Below, piece after piece: positions 46,073-55,289 of a DNA stretch of 55,357 bases. Source of the stretch: Paracoccus lichenicola. GTDB lineage: Bacteria > Pseudomonadota > Alphaproteobacteria > Rhodobacterales > Rhodobacteraceae. The notes under the pieces were generated by a model. It was given only the letters and a program-made list of their open reading frames with translations, made no database searches and was not told the origin of the DNA. The position numbers and the translations under genes were made by a program. Location: NCBI RefSeq assembly GCF_009708075.1, contig NZ_WMBT01000011.1, positions 1 to 55,357 on the forward strand. The letters are read 5' to 3'. Every line of letters starts with the position of its first letter. Within the stretch, counting starts at the first letter, position 1.

Positions 46073-47245
46073 TCACCCGTAATCGACCCACACCCCGCCC
46101 GCATCGGCGGACCGGACGCAGTGTTCCACCCAGCGGACGCCCTCGACCCCCGCCTCGATGCCCGGATAGCGCAGATGGGCCACGCGGGACGGATCGCCCT
46201 CCTCGTGCGCCTCGATGGCCAGGGCAAAGCGGGAATGCAGGTTGGCCCAGGCTTCGAACAACCCCTCGGGATGGCCCGCGCCGATGCGGTCGTCGGTCAG
46301 CGATTGCGGATGCAGATAGGCCATCCCCCGGTCCAGGACGCGCGCGGGTTCGCCCTGGATTTCCAGCCGCAACTGGTTGGGGTGTTCGTCCCACCATTCG
46401 ACCGATCCCCTGGACCCCGTGACCCGCACCTTCTGCCCGTGCATCGACCCCGCGTTCACGGCGGATGTCCACAGCGTCCCCACCGCGCCGCCGTGGTATT
46501 CCATCAGCACCGTCGCGTTGTCCTCCAGCGGGGCGCGCGAGGCGACGAAACTTTGCCGGGTGCAGAGCAGCCGCTTGATCCGCAGATCCGGGCAGATGAC
46601 CTGCGCGATGTACAGGGGATGCGTCGCCAGATCGCCCAGGACATAGCTGGGACCGGCAAAGGCCGGATCGACGCGCCAGCGGGCGGCGGGGTTGTCCCCC
46701 TCCACCGCCGCGCTGTGGAAGCCATGGGCGAATTGCAGGGTGACGATGCGGATGTCGCCCAGGGTGCCGTTCGCGACCAGGCGGGCGGCTTCCTCGATCA
46801 TCTGGTGGCCGGAATAGCCATAGGTGACGCCCACGACCAACCCGCGTTCGCTGGCGATGGCTTGCAGGTCCAGCGCCTCGGCAGTGGTGAAGGTCAGCGG
46901 CTTTTCGCAGATGACGTGAAGATCCGCCAGCAGCGCGGCCCGCGTGATCGGGTAATGGGTGTTGTTCGGCGTGGCGACCGTCACGCAGCGGATGCCGTCG
47001 GGGCGCGCGGATTCGGCGGCGAACATCGCCCGGTAGTCGGGATAGCAGCGGTCCGGGTCCAGCCCCAGATCCGCCCCGAAGGCGCGGCCCCGGTCGGGGT
47101 CCAGGTCGAAGGCCCCGGCCTTGAGGTCGAAATACCCGTCCCGCATCGCGGCCGACCGGTGGACATAGCCGATCTGGCTGCCCCGGCCGCCGCCCACCAT
47201 GCCCCAGCGGATCGGGGCTTTCGTCAGGCGGATGCCGTCGATCAT
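46073..47245 (-). CDS. Gfo/Idh/MocA-family oxidoreductase
   Basis: A 390-aa NAD(P)-dependent sugar or polyol dehydrogenase. The Rossmann motif is GMVGGGRGSQIGYVHR near residue 15, the family's VICEKPLTFTTAEA lies near residue 110, and the C-terminal substrate domain has the LGDLATHPLYIAQ segment. Its ATG follows AGGAGGAAACCCG and overlaps the stop of the isomerase gene (ATGA). By context it probably oxidises an inositol-type or anhydro-sugar ring. The exact substrate is unknown. Confidence 0.88.
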   Translation of the reverse strand: MIDGIRLTKAPIRWGMVGGGRGSQIGYVHRSAAMRDGYFDLKAGAFDLDPDRGRAFGADLGLDPDRCYPDYRAMFAAESARPDGIRCVTVATPNNTHYPITRAALLADLHVICEKPLTFTTAEALDLQAIASERGLVVGVTYGYSGHQMIEEAARLVANGTLGDIRIVTLQFAHGFHSAAVEGDNPAARWRVDPAFAGPSYVLGDLATHPLYIAQVICPDLRIKRLLCTRQSFVASRAPLEDNATVLMEYHGGAVGTLWTSAVNAGSMHGQKVRVTGSRGSVEWWDEHPNQLRLEIQGEPARVLDRGMAYLHPQSLTDDRIGAGHPEGLFEAWANLHSRFALAIEAHEEGDPSRVAHLRYPGIEAGVEGVRWVEHCVRSADAGGVWVDYG

Positions 47246-48186
47246 CGGGTTTCCTCCTGGTGCCGGGCAAAGCCCACCCGTTCCAGATAGCGGCGGGACT
47301 TCGCGACATCGGCCAGCGAGCCGCCCGCGTTCCGGGGGTCGCGTTCCTGTTCCACCGTGATGAAGCCCGCATAGCCGCGCCGTTCCAGCAGCGCGAGGAC
47401 GCCCGGATAGTCGATGGAGCCGTCGCCGATCGGGCACATCACCCCTTCGGCGCAGGCGTCAAAGAAGCGGATGCGGCGGGCCATTACCTCGGCGTATTTC
47501 GCCGCATTGATGTCCTTGAAATGGATGTAGTCCAGCCGGTCCCAGTATCGGTCCAACGTGGCGACCGGATCCATCCCGGCATAGGCGGTGTGGCCGGTGT
47601 CCAGGCACAGCCCGGCCTCGGACGCGGGGATGTCGGCGCAGATGCGGTCGATCTCGTCGGCGAACTCGATGTGGCCGCCCGCGTGGGGGTGGATGACGGC
47701 GCGGACGCCATGGTCGCGGGCGATGCGGGCGATGGCGCGGATGGTGGCGATCATCCCCGCCCAGGCGGCGGCGTCCAGCCGCAGGGCGCGGTCGGAATGG
47801 CCCGCGGCGTAATCGCGCGCGTCATGGCCCCAGTCCATCACCGTCAGATAGGGCGCAGGGAACCGCTGGCCCGGCGCCACGGGGGGTTTCGGCAGCGCCG
47901 TGATGACCGCACAGATCCGGCGGGCCTGGCGTTCCAGGTTTTCGCGGTTGGCGGGGTCCACCAGGTTGTCGAAGATCGTGCCCGCCACGACATAAAGGCC
48001 CCGCTTGCGCAGTTCCGCCGACACCGCGCCCGCGTCCAGCGGCATGTAGCCGTAGGGTCCCAGTTCCAGCCCGCCATAGCCTGCCGCCGCGGCCTCGGCC
48101 AGGACCAGCCGCCAGGGTGGCAGGTCGGGGTTGGAAACGTCGTCCACGCCCCAGCAGCAGGGTGCCGTCGTGATGGTGATGGTCAT
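47242..48186 (-). CDS. TIM-barrel sugar isomerase/dehydratase (IolE-like)
   Basis: A 314-aa member of the xylose-isomerase-like TIM-barrel family. The opening TAPCCWGVDDVSNPDLPPW and GLELGPYGYMP resemble inosose dehydratase (IolE) and its relatives. Metal-ligand candidates are Glu in GGLELGP, His in HPHAGGHIEF, Asp in CLDTGHTAY and Glu in FITVEQERDP. The ATG at 48186 follows CGGAGGACAGCC. It forms an operon with the oxidoreductase and is divergent from the first LacI regulator. Dehydratase, epimerase or isomerase activity is possible. Confidence 0.8.
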   Translation of the reverse strand: MTITITTAPCCWGVDDVSNPDLPPWRLVLAEAAAAGYGGLELGPYGYMPLDAGAVSAELRKRGLYVVAGTIFDNLVDPANRENLERQARRICAVITALPKPPVAPGQRFPAPYLTVMDWGHDARDYAAGHSDRALRLDAAAWAGMIATIRAIARIARDHGVRAVIHPHAGGHIEFADEIDRICADIPASEAGLCLDTGHTAYAGMDPVATLDRYWDRLDYIHFKDINAAKYAEVMARRIRFFDACAEGVMCPIGDGSIDYPGVLALLERRGYAGFITVEQERDPRNAGGSLADVAKSRRYLERVGFARHQEETR

Positions 48187-48294
48187 GGCTGTCCTCCGTC
48201 CCGCGCAGGATTAACCGGCAGGCCGCGAAGGGCGAAGGAATGTCTTGAGGGGAAACCTTCAATCCGCCACAGTCGCGCCGCACAAGGGGGGATC

Positions 48295-49302
48295 ATGGCA
48301 AAGGTGACGCTGGAACAGGTGGCGCAGGCCGCGGGCGTGTCGGTCGCGACCGTGGACCGGGTGGTGAACCGGCGCGGTGGGGTGTCAGTGGACAAGGAAG
48401 CGGCGATCCTGCGCGCCGCGCGCGGGTTGGGCCTGGACCGCAGCCTGGCCATCAGGCCCACGACGGCCAAGCGCATCGCCGTCCTGATCCAGCCGCCCGC
48501 CAATCCGTTCCACGACCGGTTGCGCTGCGGGATCGACCAGGCCCGCGCCATCCATCGCGACCTGAACCTGCTGTTCCAGGTGGAACAGATCGACCCGGCG
48601 CAGCCCGACCGCATCGCCGCCCGGATCGCCCGCGCCGCCACCTGGGCCGACGGGATGATCCTGACCGTGCCCGCCGCCCCCCAGATCGTGACGGCAATCG
48701 AGGCGCTGCCGCCGCGCATCCCGGTCGTGACCATGGCCGACGACCTGCCCACCGCCCGCCGCGCCGCCTTTGTCGGTCCCGACGACCGCCAGTCGGGCCG
48801 CGTCGCGGGCGACCTGATGGGTCACCTGATGGGGCAGGGGGGCGAGGCGCTGGTCCTGATCGGCCGCTTCGACATGCCGGGCCACGGGGCGCGCAGCGGC
48901 GGCTTCATCGACGTGCTGGCCGGACGCCACCCGGCCGTCCGCGTGTGCGATGTCCTGGAAACGCACGAGGACAAGGCGACGGCGGCGGCCCTGGCCCTGC
49001 GCGCGGCGCGGGCGAACCCGGACCTGCGCGGCATCTATCTGTGCACCACCGGCTGTTCGGAACTGGTGGCCGCGCTTGCGCCCCTGCGCCGGTCGCGCCC
49101 CATCGCGGTCGTCACCCACGAACTGACGCCGCAGCGGCGCGCGCTGCTGACGACGCGCCAGGTGCAGGCCATCATCGACCAGAAGCCCATGCTCGAGGCG
49201 CGTCTTGCCGTGGAAACCATGGCCCGCCTGATCGGACGGCTGGAGGGCGAGGCGGGATCCATCGCCACCGGGATCCAGATCTTCATGCCGGAAAGCGTCT
49301 GA
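48295..49302 (+). CDS. LacI-family transcriptional regulator 1
   Basis: A 335-aa regulator. The N-terminal HTH is TLEQVAQAAGVSVATVDRVV, followed by the hinge and a type I periplasmic-binding-like ligand domain. The ATG at 48295 is preceded by AGGGGG. It is divergent from the isomerase/oxidoreductase operon and ends 73 bases before the second LacI gene. It probably controls the divergent operon, the downstream genes, or both; the ligand is likely a sugar or inositol related to the transporter's substrate. Confidence 0.88.
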   Translation: MAKVTLEQVAQAAGVSVATVDRVVNRRGGVSVDKEAAILRAARGLGLDRSLAIRPTTAKRIAVLIQPPANPFHDRLRCGIDQARAIHRDLNLLFQVEQIDPAQPDRIAARIARAATWADGMILTVPAAPQIVTAIEALPPRIPVVTMADDLPTARRAAFVGPDDRQSGRVAGDLMGHLMGQGGEALVLIGRFDMPGHGARSGGFIDVLAGRHPAVRVCDVLETHEDKATAAALALRAARANPDLRGIYLCTTGCSELVAALAPLRRSRPIAVVTHELTPQRRALLTTRQVQAIIDQKPMLEARLAVETMARLIGRLEGEAGSIATGIQIFMPESV

Positions 49303-49326
49303 CACCGCCGCTTGACGCCTCTGCGT

Positions 49327-49365
49327 GTGATGTGAAACCCTCACAGCCTTGATGGGTCACATCAC
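49327..49365. promoter_or_regulatory. Operator-like inverted repeat upstream of LacI regulator 2
   Basis: GTGATGTGA, a 21-base spacer, then TCACATCAC: perfect 9-bp arms. The 3' arm ends 10 bases before the second LacI ATG. Inside lies TGTGA-AACCC-TCACA. The word TGTGATGTGAAACC is repeated at the end of this gene, ahead of the transporter. Confidence 0.6.
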
Positions 49366-49375
49366 CAGAGGGATC

Positions 49376-50404
49376 ATGCGCCGTCCCACCATTGCCGATC
49401 TTGCGCGCGAGGCAGGCGTCAGCCTGGCCACCGCCGACCGCGTGCTGAACGGCCGCTTGAAGGTGCGCGAGGAAACCGCCCGGCGTGTGCAAGAGGCCGC
49501 GCAGCGCATCGGATACCATGGCGCGAACGCCCTGCGCGCGCGGCTGATGGCGGAACTGCCCGAACTGCATGTCGCGCTGATCCTGCAAAAGGAGCGCCAC
49601 CCCTTCTACCAGGACTTCGCGCGCGAATTTCAGGATCAGGCGGCGCAGGTCGCCTCGCACCGGCTGCGGGTGACGGTGCGGTTCGCGCAATCCACGCTGC
49701 CGGGGGAACTGGAGCAACTGCTGACCTCGATGGCGGGCAAGGTCGATGCGGTGGCGGCGACGGGGCTTGACCACCACAAGGTCACGGCGGCGGTCAGCGC
49801 ACTGCGCCAGCGGGGGATCCCGACCTTTTCGCTGTTGTCCGATTTCGCCCAGGGGGTGCGCGAAAGCTATGTGGGCACCAACAACATCAAGGTGGGGCGG
49901 ACGGTTGCCTGGCTGATTTCCCGGATCGCAAGGAAACCCGGCAAGGTCGCGGTCTTCATCGGCGGCCACCGCTTTCACGGGCACGAGTTGCGCGAAACCG
50001 GCTTTCGCAGCTATTTTCGCGAATACGCCCCGGACTTCGAACTGCTGAACCCCCAGGTCAACCTGGAAACCCGGCAACTGACCCATGAGGCCGTAACCGA
50101 ACTGCTGGAACGCCACAGCGACATTGTGGGCATCTATTGCGCGGGCGGGGGCATGGAAGGGGCCATCGCCGCCCTGCGCGAATTGCGCAAGCCCGGTGAC
50201 GTGGCGCTGATCGTGAACGAACTGACCCCGGATTCGCGAGAGGCGCTGCAGGACCGCACCCTGTCGGTGGTCATCAGCACGCCCCTGCGCCAGGTATGCC
50301 GGGAAACCATCGCCCTGATGATCCATGCCCGCGACCATGGGCTGACCGACAATCCGGGCCAGCGGTTCCTGCCCTTCCAGATCTGGACGCCGGAAAGCCT
50401 GTGA
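49376..50404 (+). CDS. LacI-family transcriptional regulator 2
   Basis: A 342-aa regulator. HTH PTIADLAREAGVSLATADRVL, hinge, and ligand domain ending in FQIWTPESL. The ATG at 49376 has GAGGG upstream; an in-frame ATG at 49349 would place the operator inside the gene. Inverted repeats with equal spacing lie both before (49327-49365) and just after it (50406-50454, ahead of the transporter genes). That suggests autoregulation plus control of the transporter. It is paralogous to regulator 1. Confidence 0.88.
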   Translation: MRRPTIADLAREAGVSLATADRVLNGRLKVREETARRVQEAAQRIGYHGANALRARLMAELPELHVALILQKERHPFYQDFAREFQDQAAQVASHRLRVTVRFAQSTLPGELEQLLTSMAGKVDAVAATGLDHHKVTAAVSALRQRGIPTFSLLSDFAQGVRESYVGTNNIKVGRTVAWLISRIARKPGKVAVFIGGHRFHGHELRETGFRSYFREYAPDFELLNPQVNLETRQLTHEAVTELLERHSDIVGIYCAGGGMEGAIAALRELRKPGDVALIVNELTPDSREALQDRTLSVVISTPLRQVCRETIALMIHARDHGLTDNPGQRFLPFQIWTPESL

Positions 50405-50405
50405 T

Positions 50406-50454
50406 GTGAAACCATCATCGGGGCATCATTTTCCATCAGGGATGATGGCTTCAC
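50406..50454. promoter_or_regulatory. Operator-like inverted repeat before the transporter operon
   Basis: GTGAAACCATCATC, a 21-base spacer, then GATGATGGCTTCAC. The 14-bp arms differ at one base. It starts 2 bases after the LacI stop. The region 50455-50648 shows no gene; it should hold the transporter promoter. Confidence 0.6.
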
Positions 50455-50648
50455 CGGTCACGGCATGATTGACCCACGAGCAGCCTTCCGTGATCCTCCC
50501 CTTGCGACGGTCTGAGGAGAATCGTCGCCGCCTGCCAAAGACCGGGAACTGACCGAAACCCTGCATCTGCAGGGCTGGTCCCGTGCGTCCCGGCGGCCTG
50601 GCGATAACGAATAAAGGTGCCACGCGCACCAACAGTGGAGGGAAGACC

Positions 50649-51590
50649 ATGAAGCGACTGCTGACGGCGACCGCGATCTGCGCGGTGATGGGAACGGCTG
50701 CCCAGGCCGAGAATATCGGGGTGTCCATGGCCCTTTTCGACGACAACTTCCTGACCGTGCTGCGCAACGGGATGGGGGACCATGCCGCCACCCTGGACGG
50801 CGTGACCCTGCAGATCGAGGATGCCCAGAACGACGTGGGCAAGCAGCTGAACCAGATCCAGAACTTCGTGGCCTCGGGCGTGGATGCGATCATCGTGAAC
50901 CCGGTCGATACCGACGCCACCGTCGCCATGTCGCAGGCAGCAAGCGACGCGGGGATCCCGCTGGTCTATGTGAACCGGGAACCCGTGAACGTGGACGACC
51001 TGCCGGAAAACCAGGCCTTCGTCGCGTCCGACGAAAAGGAATCCGGCACGCTGCAAACCCGGGAAATCTGCCGCCTGCTGAAGGAGGCCGGCAAGACCGA
51101 GGCGAAAGCCGTGGTGCTGATGGGCGAACTTTCGAACCAGGCTGCCCGGGTGCGCACCCAGGACATCAAGGACGTGATCGCCACGCCGGAATGCAGCTTC
51201 ATCCAGATCGTCGAGGAGCAGACGGCGAACTGGTCCCGCACGCAGGCGGCCGACCTGATGACCAACTGGATCACCTCGGGCCTGGAATTCGACGCGGTGA
51301 TTTCCAACAACGACGAGATGGCCATCGGCGCGATCCAGTCGCTGAAATCGGCGGGCCGGCCGATGGACGACATCATCATCGGCGGCATCGACGCGACGCA
51401 GGACGCCCTGGCCGCGATGGCCGCAGGCGACCTGGACGTGTCGGTCTTCCAGAACGCCGCGGGCCAGGGCCAGGGCGCGGTCGATGCCGCCCTGAGCCTC
51501 GCGCGCGGCGAGGAGGTGGAAAACAAGGTTTATGTCCCTTTCGAGCTGGTGACGCCCGCGAACCTGGCCGATTATCAGGCCCGGAACTGA
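50649..51590 (+). CDS. Sugar ABC transporter substrate-binding protein 1 (inositol/rhizopine type)
   Basis: A 313-aa periplasmic binding protein. A signal peptide (MKRLLTATAICAVMGTAAQA) is followed by a type I fold: IGVSMALFDDNFLTVLRNG, then QLNQIQNFVASGVDAIIVNP, and NNDEMAIGAIQSL near residue 220. These segments resemble the rhizopine/inositol-binding group (MocB/IbpA-like). The ATG follows GGAGGGA. It is the first gene of the transporter operon, and a hairpin just after it may boost its mRNA level. A paralogue of the same length is the last gene of the ABC set. Confidence 0.9.
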   Translation: MKRLLTATAICAVMGTAAQAENIGVSMALFDDNFLTVLRNGMGDHAATLDGVTLQIEDAQNDVGKQLNQIQNFVASGVDAIIVNPVDTDATVAMSQAASDAGIPLVYVNREPVNVDDLPENQAFVASDEKESGTLQTREICRLLKEAGKTEAKAVVLMGELSNQAARVRTQDIKDVIATPECSFIQIVEEQTANWSRTQAADLMTNWITSGLEFDAVISNNDEMAIGAIQSLKSAGRPMDDIIIGGIDATQDALAAMAAGDLDVSVFQNAAGQGQGAVDAALSLARGEEVENKVYVPFELVTPANLADYQARN

Positions 51591-51596
51591 AACTGC

Positions 51597-51621
51597 CGCC
51601 GGGACGGCCCGCGTCCCGGCG
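51597..51621 (+). other. Intercistronic hairpin after binding protein 1
   Basis: A perfect 10-bp stem CGCCGGGACG/CGTCCCGGCG with a 5-base loop, 6 bases after the stop and before the ATPase gene. Such hairpins stabilise binding-protein mRNA and cut downstream expression in many ABC operons. There is no full U-tract. Confidence 0.5.
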
Positions 51622-51644
51622 CCTTATCGGATGGGGGAAAGACG

Positions 51645-53183
51645 ATGGTCAGCCCTACAACGACCGCCGCCATTGACCGCGTGAAGGCCAGCATCGAGAG
51701 CGAAGGCGTGCTGTCGATCCGCGGCATCCGCAAGGAATTCCCGGGCGTGCTGGCGCTGGACGACGTGCGGTTGCGCATCATGCCCGGCACCGTCCATGCC
51801 CTGATGGGCGAGAACGGCGCGGGCAAGTCCACGCTGATGAAGATCATCGCCGGGGTCTATCAGCCCGATGCCGGGGAAATCCGGCTGCGGGGCCAGGTTG
51901 TCGCGCTGAAATCGCCGCTGGACGCGCTGGACCAGGGGATCTCGATGATCCACCAGGAACTGGCGCTAATGAACTGGATGACGGTGGCGGAAAACATCTG
52001 GATCCGGCGCGAACCCAAGAACCGCTTCGGCCTGATCGACCATGCCGAAATGACCCGGATGACGGCCGATCTGTTCGCGCGGCTGAACATCGCCCTTGAT
52101 CCCCGTGCGCAGGTCAGCGAACTGACCGTCGCGCAAAAGCAGATGGTCGAGATCGCCAAGGCGGTCAGCCACAACTCCGACGTGCTGATCATGGACGAGC
52201 CGACATCGGCCCTGACGGAACGCGAGGTCGATCACCTGTTCGCCATCATCCGCGATCTTCGCGAACGGGGCATCGGCATCGTCTACATCACCCACAAGAT
52301 GAACGAGCTGTTCGAGATCGCCGACGAGTTCACCGTGTTCCGCGACGGCAAGTACGTGGGCACCCACAACGCGAAGGACGTGACCCGTGACGACATCATC
52401 CGGATGATGGTGGGCCGCGAGATCACCAACATGTTCCCCAAGGTCGATTGCCCCATCGGCGACACGATCCTCGAGGTGCGCAACCTGACCCTTCCCGGCG
52501 TCTTCCACGACGTGTCCTTTTCCCTGCGCCGGGGCGAGATCCTGGGCCTGGCCGGGCTGGTCGGGTCCAAGCGGTCCAACGTGGCCGAGGCGCTGTTCGG
52601 CGTGACGCCCGCCGAGTCGGGCCAGATCCTGATCGACGGCGCGCCCGTGACCATCGCCACCCCGGCGCAGGCGATGGCGCAGGGCATGGCCTTCCTGACC
52701 GAGGACCGCAAGGAAACCGGCTGTTTCCTGACGCTGGATTGCCTGGAAAACATCCAGTCCGCGCTGATCACCCGCAGCCACGTGAAGCACGGCTTCGTCC
52801 GGCAGGCCGAGGTCACCCGCCTGGCCGAGGACATGGCCCGCACCCTGCGCGTCAAGACCCCGAACCTTCAGGAAACGGTGGAAAACCTGTCAGGCGGCAA
52901 CCAGCAAAAGCTGCTGATCGCGCGCTGGCTTTTGACGAAACCCCGCATCCTGATCCTGGACGAACCCACCCGCGGCATCGACGTGGGCGCGAAATCCGAA
53001 ATCCACCGCCTGATCACCGAACTGGCCGCGCAGGGCGTGGCGGTGCTGATGATCTCCTCGGAACTGCCCGAGGTTCTGGGCATGTCCGACCGCATCATGG
53101 TCATGCACGAAGGCCATGTGTCGGGCTTCCTGGACCGCGCGGACGCTACCCAGGTCAAGATCATGTCGCTTGCGGCGAAGTAA
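51645..53183 (+). CDS. Sugar ABC transporter ATP-binding protein (RbsA/IatA-like)
   Basis: A 512-aa duplicated ATPase. The first domain has Walker [10 protein letters not shown], the Q-loop segment MIHQELALM and Walker [13 protein letters not shown]. The second domain keeps [15 protein letters not shown] and [13 protein letters not shown] but has the degenerate Walker [17 protein letters not shown], typical of this family where only one site is fully active. It lies 54 bases after binding protein 1 and 13 bases before the permease gene. The start has GGGGGAAAG upstream. Confidence 0.93.
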   Translation: MVSPTTTAAIDRVKASIESEGVLSIRGIRKEFPGVLALDDVRLRIMPGTVHALMGENGAGKSTLMKIIAGVYQPDAGEIRLRGQVVALKSPLDALDQGISMIHQELALMNWMTVAENIWIRREPKNRFGLIDHAEMTRMTADLFARLNIALDPRAQVSELTVAQKQMVEIAKAVSHNSDVLIMDEPTSALTEREVDHLFAIIRDLRERGIGIVYITHKMNELFEIADEFTVFRDGKYVGTHNAKDVTRDDIIRMMVGREITNMFPKVDCPIGDTILEVRNLTLPGVFHDVSFSLRRGEILGLAGLVGSKRSNVAEALFGVTPAESGQILIDGAPVTIATPAQAMAQGMAFLTEDRKETGCFLTLDCLENIQSALITRSHVKHGFVRQAEVTRLAEDMARTLRVKTPNLQETVENLSGGNQQKLLIARWLLTKPRILILDEPTRGIDVGAKSEIHRLITELAAQGVAVLMISSELPEVLGMSDRIMVMHEGHVSGFLDRADATQVKIMSLAAK

Positions 53184-53196
53184 GGGAAACAGACCC

Positions 53197-54213
53197 ATGA
53201 GCAGCCAAGACATTTCCGCCCGCGCCACCCCGCGCCCGCAACGCCGCCTGCCGACCGAGGTCAACATCCTGCTGGTCCTGATCGGCATCGCGCTCGTCTT
53301 CGAGATCCTGGGCTGGATCTTCCAGGGCCAGTCGTTCCTGCTGTCTTGGAACCGGCTCAAGATCATGATCCTGCAAGTGTCGGTGATCGGCATCATCGCC
53401 GTGGGGGTGACCCAGGTCATCATCTCGGGCGGGATCGACCTGTCGTCCGGGTCCGTGGTGGGCGCGGTCGCCATGGTGGCGATGTCGTTTGCCCAGGTGT
53501 CCACCTATGCCCGCGCGGTCTATCCCGCGCTGACCGACCTGCCGATGATCGTGCCCTTGCTGATCGGGCTTGGCTGCGGGGCCATCGTGGGGCTGATCAA
53601 CGGCTGGCTGATCGCCTATACCAAGATCCCGCCCTTCATCGCGACGCTGGGCACCATGGTCACGGTGCGGGGCTTCGCCAAGTGGTACACCAAGGGCCAG
53701 CCGGTCTCCTTCCCGACCGAGGGCTTCGCCTGGATCGGATCGGGCATGATGCCGGTCGTCATCTTCATCCTGGTCGCCGCGATCTTTCACGTGGCGATGA
53801 AATACACCCGCTACGGCAAGTTCACCTATGCCATCGGCGCCAACGCCCAGGCCGCCCGCGTGTCGGGCATCGACGTGGAACGCCACCTGGTCAAGGTCTA
53901 TGTCATCGCAGCCATGCTGGCCGCGCTGGCCGGGATGGTGGTCGCGGCCCGCGGCCAGACCGCGCAGGCGGGGATGGGCCTGGCCTATGAACTGGACGCC
54001 ATCGCCATGGCGGTGATCGGGGGCGTGTCGCTCAATGGCGGGCGCGGGTCGATCCTGGGCACGGCCATCGGCATGGTGATCTTCGGCGTCATCATCTCGG
54101 GCTTCACCTTCCTGCGGCTGGATGCCTATTACCAGGAGATGATCAAGGGCGCGATCGTCGTGGCCGCCGTGGTGGCCGACGTGCATCGCCAACGAAAGCG
54201 CCGGAAGGCCTGA
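53197..54213 (+). CDS. Sugar ABC transporter permease (RbsC/IatP-like)
   Basis: A 338-aa inner-membrane permease with about nine hydrophobic segments. VTQVIISGGIDLSSGSVVG near residue 70, the loop IGANAQAARVSGIDVERH near residue 215 and GGVSLNGGRGSILGT are family marks. The end DAYYQEMIKGAIVVAAVV followed by a basic tail is typical of inositol-type permeases. The ATG at 53197 has AAGGGAA upstream. Partners are the ATPase before it and the two binding proteins. Confidence 0.93.
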   Translation: MSSQDISARATPRPQRRLPTEVNILLVLIGIALVFEILGWIFQGQSFLLSWNRLKIMILQVSVIGIIAVGVTQVIISGGIDLSSGSVVGAVAMVAMSFAQVSTYARAVYPALTDLPMIVPLLIGLGCGAIVGLINGWLIAYTKIPPFIATLGTMVTVRGFAKWYTKGQPVSFPTEGFAWIGSGMMPVVIFILVAAIFHVAMKYTRYGKFTYAIGANAQAARVSGIDVERHLVKVYVIAAMLAALAGMVVAARGQTAQAGMGLAYELDAIAMAVIGGVSLNGGRGSILGTAIGMVIFGVIISGFTFLRLDAYYQEMIKGAIVVAAVVADVHRQRKRRKA

Positions 54214-54275
54214 CACGACACGCGCCCCGGCACCAGCCGGACCCCCGGACATACCCAACCAAGAGGATGCACTTC

Positions 54276-55217
54276 ATGACCAGACTGCCCGGAAAGATCG
54301 CCGCCACCACCGCCCTGTGCCTGTCGCTGGCCGCCCCGGCGCTTGCGGACACGCAGATCGGCGTCACCATGACCTCGTTCGACAACCCCTTCCTGACCAT
54401 CCTGCTGAACGGCATCCGCGCCGAGGCCGAACGCACCGAAGGCGTCACCCTGTCGGTCGAGGATGCGCAACTGGACGTGGCCAAGCAGCTGAACCAGGTC
54501 CAGAACTTCGTGGCCAACGGCGTGGACGCGATCATCGTGAACGCGGTCGATGGCGATTCGACCTCTGCCATCACCGCCACGGCGACGGCGGCGGGCATTC
54601 CGCTGATCTACGTGAACCACCCGCCCGCCGAGCTGGAAACCGGGATGCCCGCCGGCACCGCCTATGTCGGGTCGCAGGAAACCGATGCGGGCCGGCTGGA
54701 GGCCGCCGCCGTCTGCAAGGCGCTGGAGGGCCGCGAGGATCCCAAGGCCGTGATCCTGATGGGTCCTCTGGAAAACCACGCCGCCCTGGTGCGCACGCAG
54801 ATGGTCGAGGAAGCCTTTGCCCAACCTGATTGCCAAGTCGAGATCCTCGAAAAGCAGGTCGCCAACTGGAACCGCGTGCAGGCGCAGGATCTGGTCACGT
54901 CCTGGATGACGGCGGGCCTGGAATTCGACGCCATCGTCGCCAACAACGACGAAATGGCCATCGGCGCGGCGCAGGCCCTGGCCGCCACCACCGGCAAGGG
55001 CGACATCGTCATCGCGGGCATCGACGCCACCGCCGACGGGCTGGCGGCGATGGAGGCCGGGCAGATGGACGTGACCGTCTATCAGAACGCCACCGGCCAG
55101 GGCGAGCAGGCGGTGAAGGCTGCGGTTGCCGCGGCCAATGGCGAGAAGATCGAACCCGAACACTGGATCCCCTTCGAGCCGGTCACGCCCGAGAACATGG
55201 CCGATTACAAGAAATAA
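54276..55217 (+). CDS. Sugar ABC transporter substrate-binding protein 2
   Basis: A 313-aa paralogue of the protein at 50649-51590. A signal peptide (MTRLPGKIAATTALCLSLAA... ending ALA) is followed by IGVTMTSFDNPFLTILLNG, QLNQVQNFVANGVDAIIVNA and NNDEMAIGAAQAL. The two share long segments but differ at ligand-pocket positions such as NPVDTDAT versus NAVDGDST and NREPVN versus NHPPAE. The ATG at 54276 is 9 bases after AGAGG; ATG at 54267 is an alternative. One transporter core probably serves two binding proteins with different ligand ranges. Confidence 0.9.
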   Translation: MTRLPGKIAATTALCLSLAAPALADTQIGVTMTSFDNPFLTILLNGIRAEAERTEGVTLSVEDAQLDVAKQLNQVQNFVANGVDAIIVNAVDGDSTSAITATATAAGIPLIYVNHPPAELETGMPAGTAYVGSQETDAGRLEAAAVCKALEGREDPKAVILMGPLENHAALVRTQMVEEAFAQPDCQVEILEKQVANWNRVQAQDLVTSWMTAGLEFDAIVANNDEMAIGAAQALAATTGKGDIVIAGIDATADGLAAMEAGQMDVTVYQNATGQGEQAVKAAVAAANGEKIEPEHWIPFEPVTPENMADYKK

Positions 55218-55225
55218 GCGGTGCC

Positions 55226-55267
55226 GCCGGGCGGGGCGTTCCTCCTCCCCGCCCCGCCCGGCATTTT
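55226..55267 (+). terminator. Rho-independent terminator after binding protein 2
   Basis: A perfect 13-bp stem GCCGGGCGGGGCG/CGCCCCGCCCGGC with an 11-base loop, followed by ATTTTC. Confidence 0.8.
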
Positions 55268-55289
55268 CAGACCGATACAGGACCAATCC

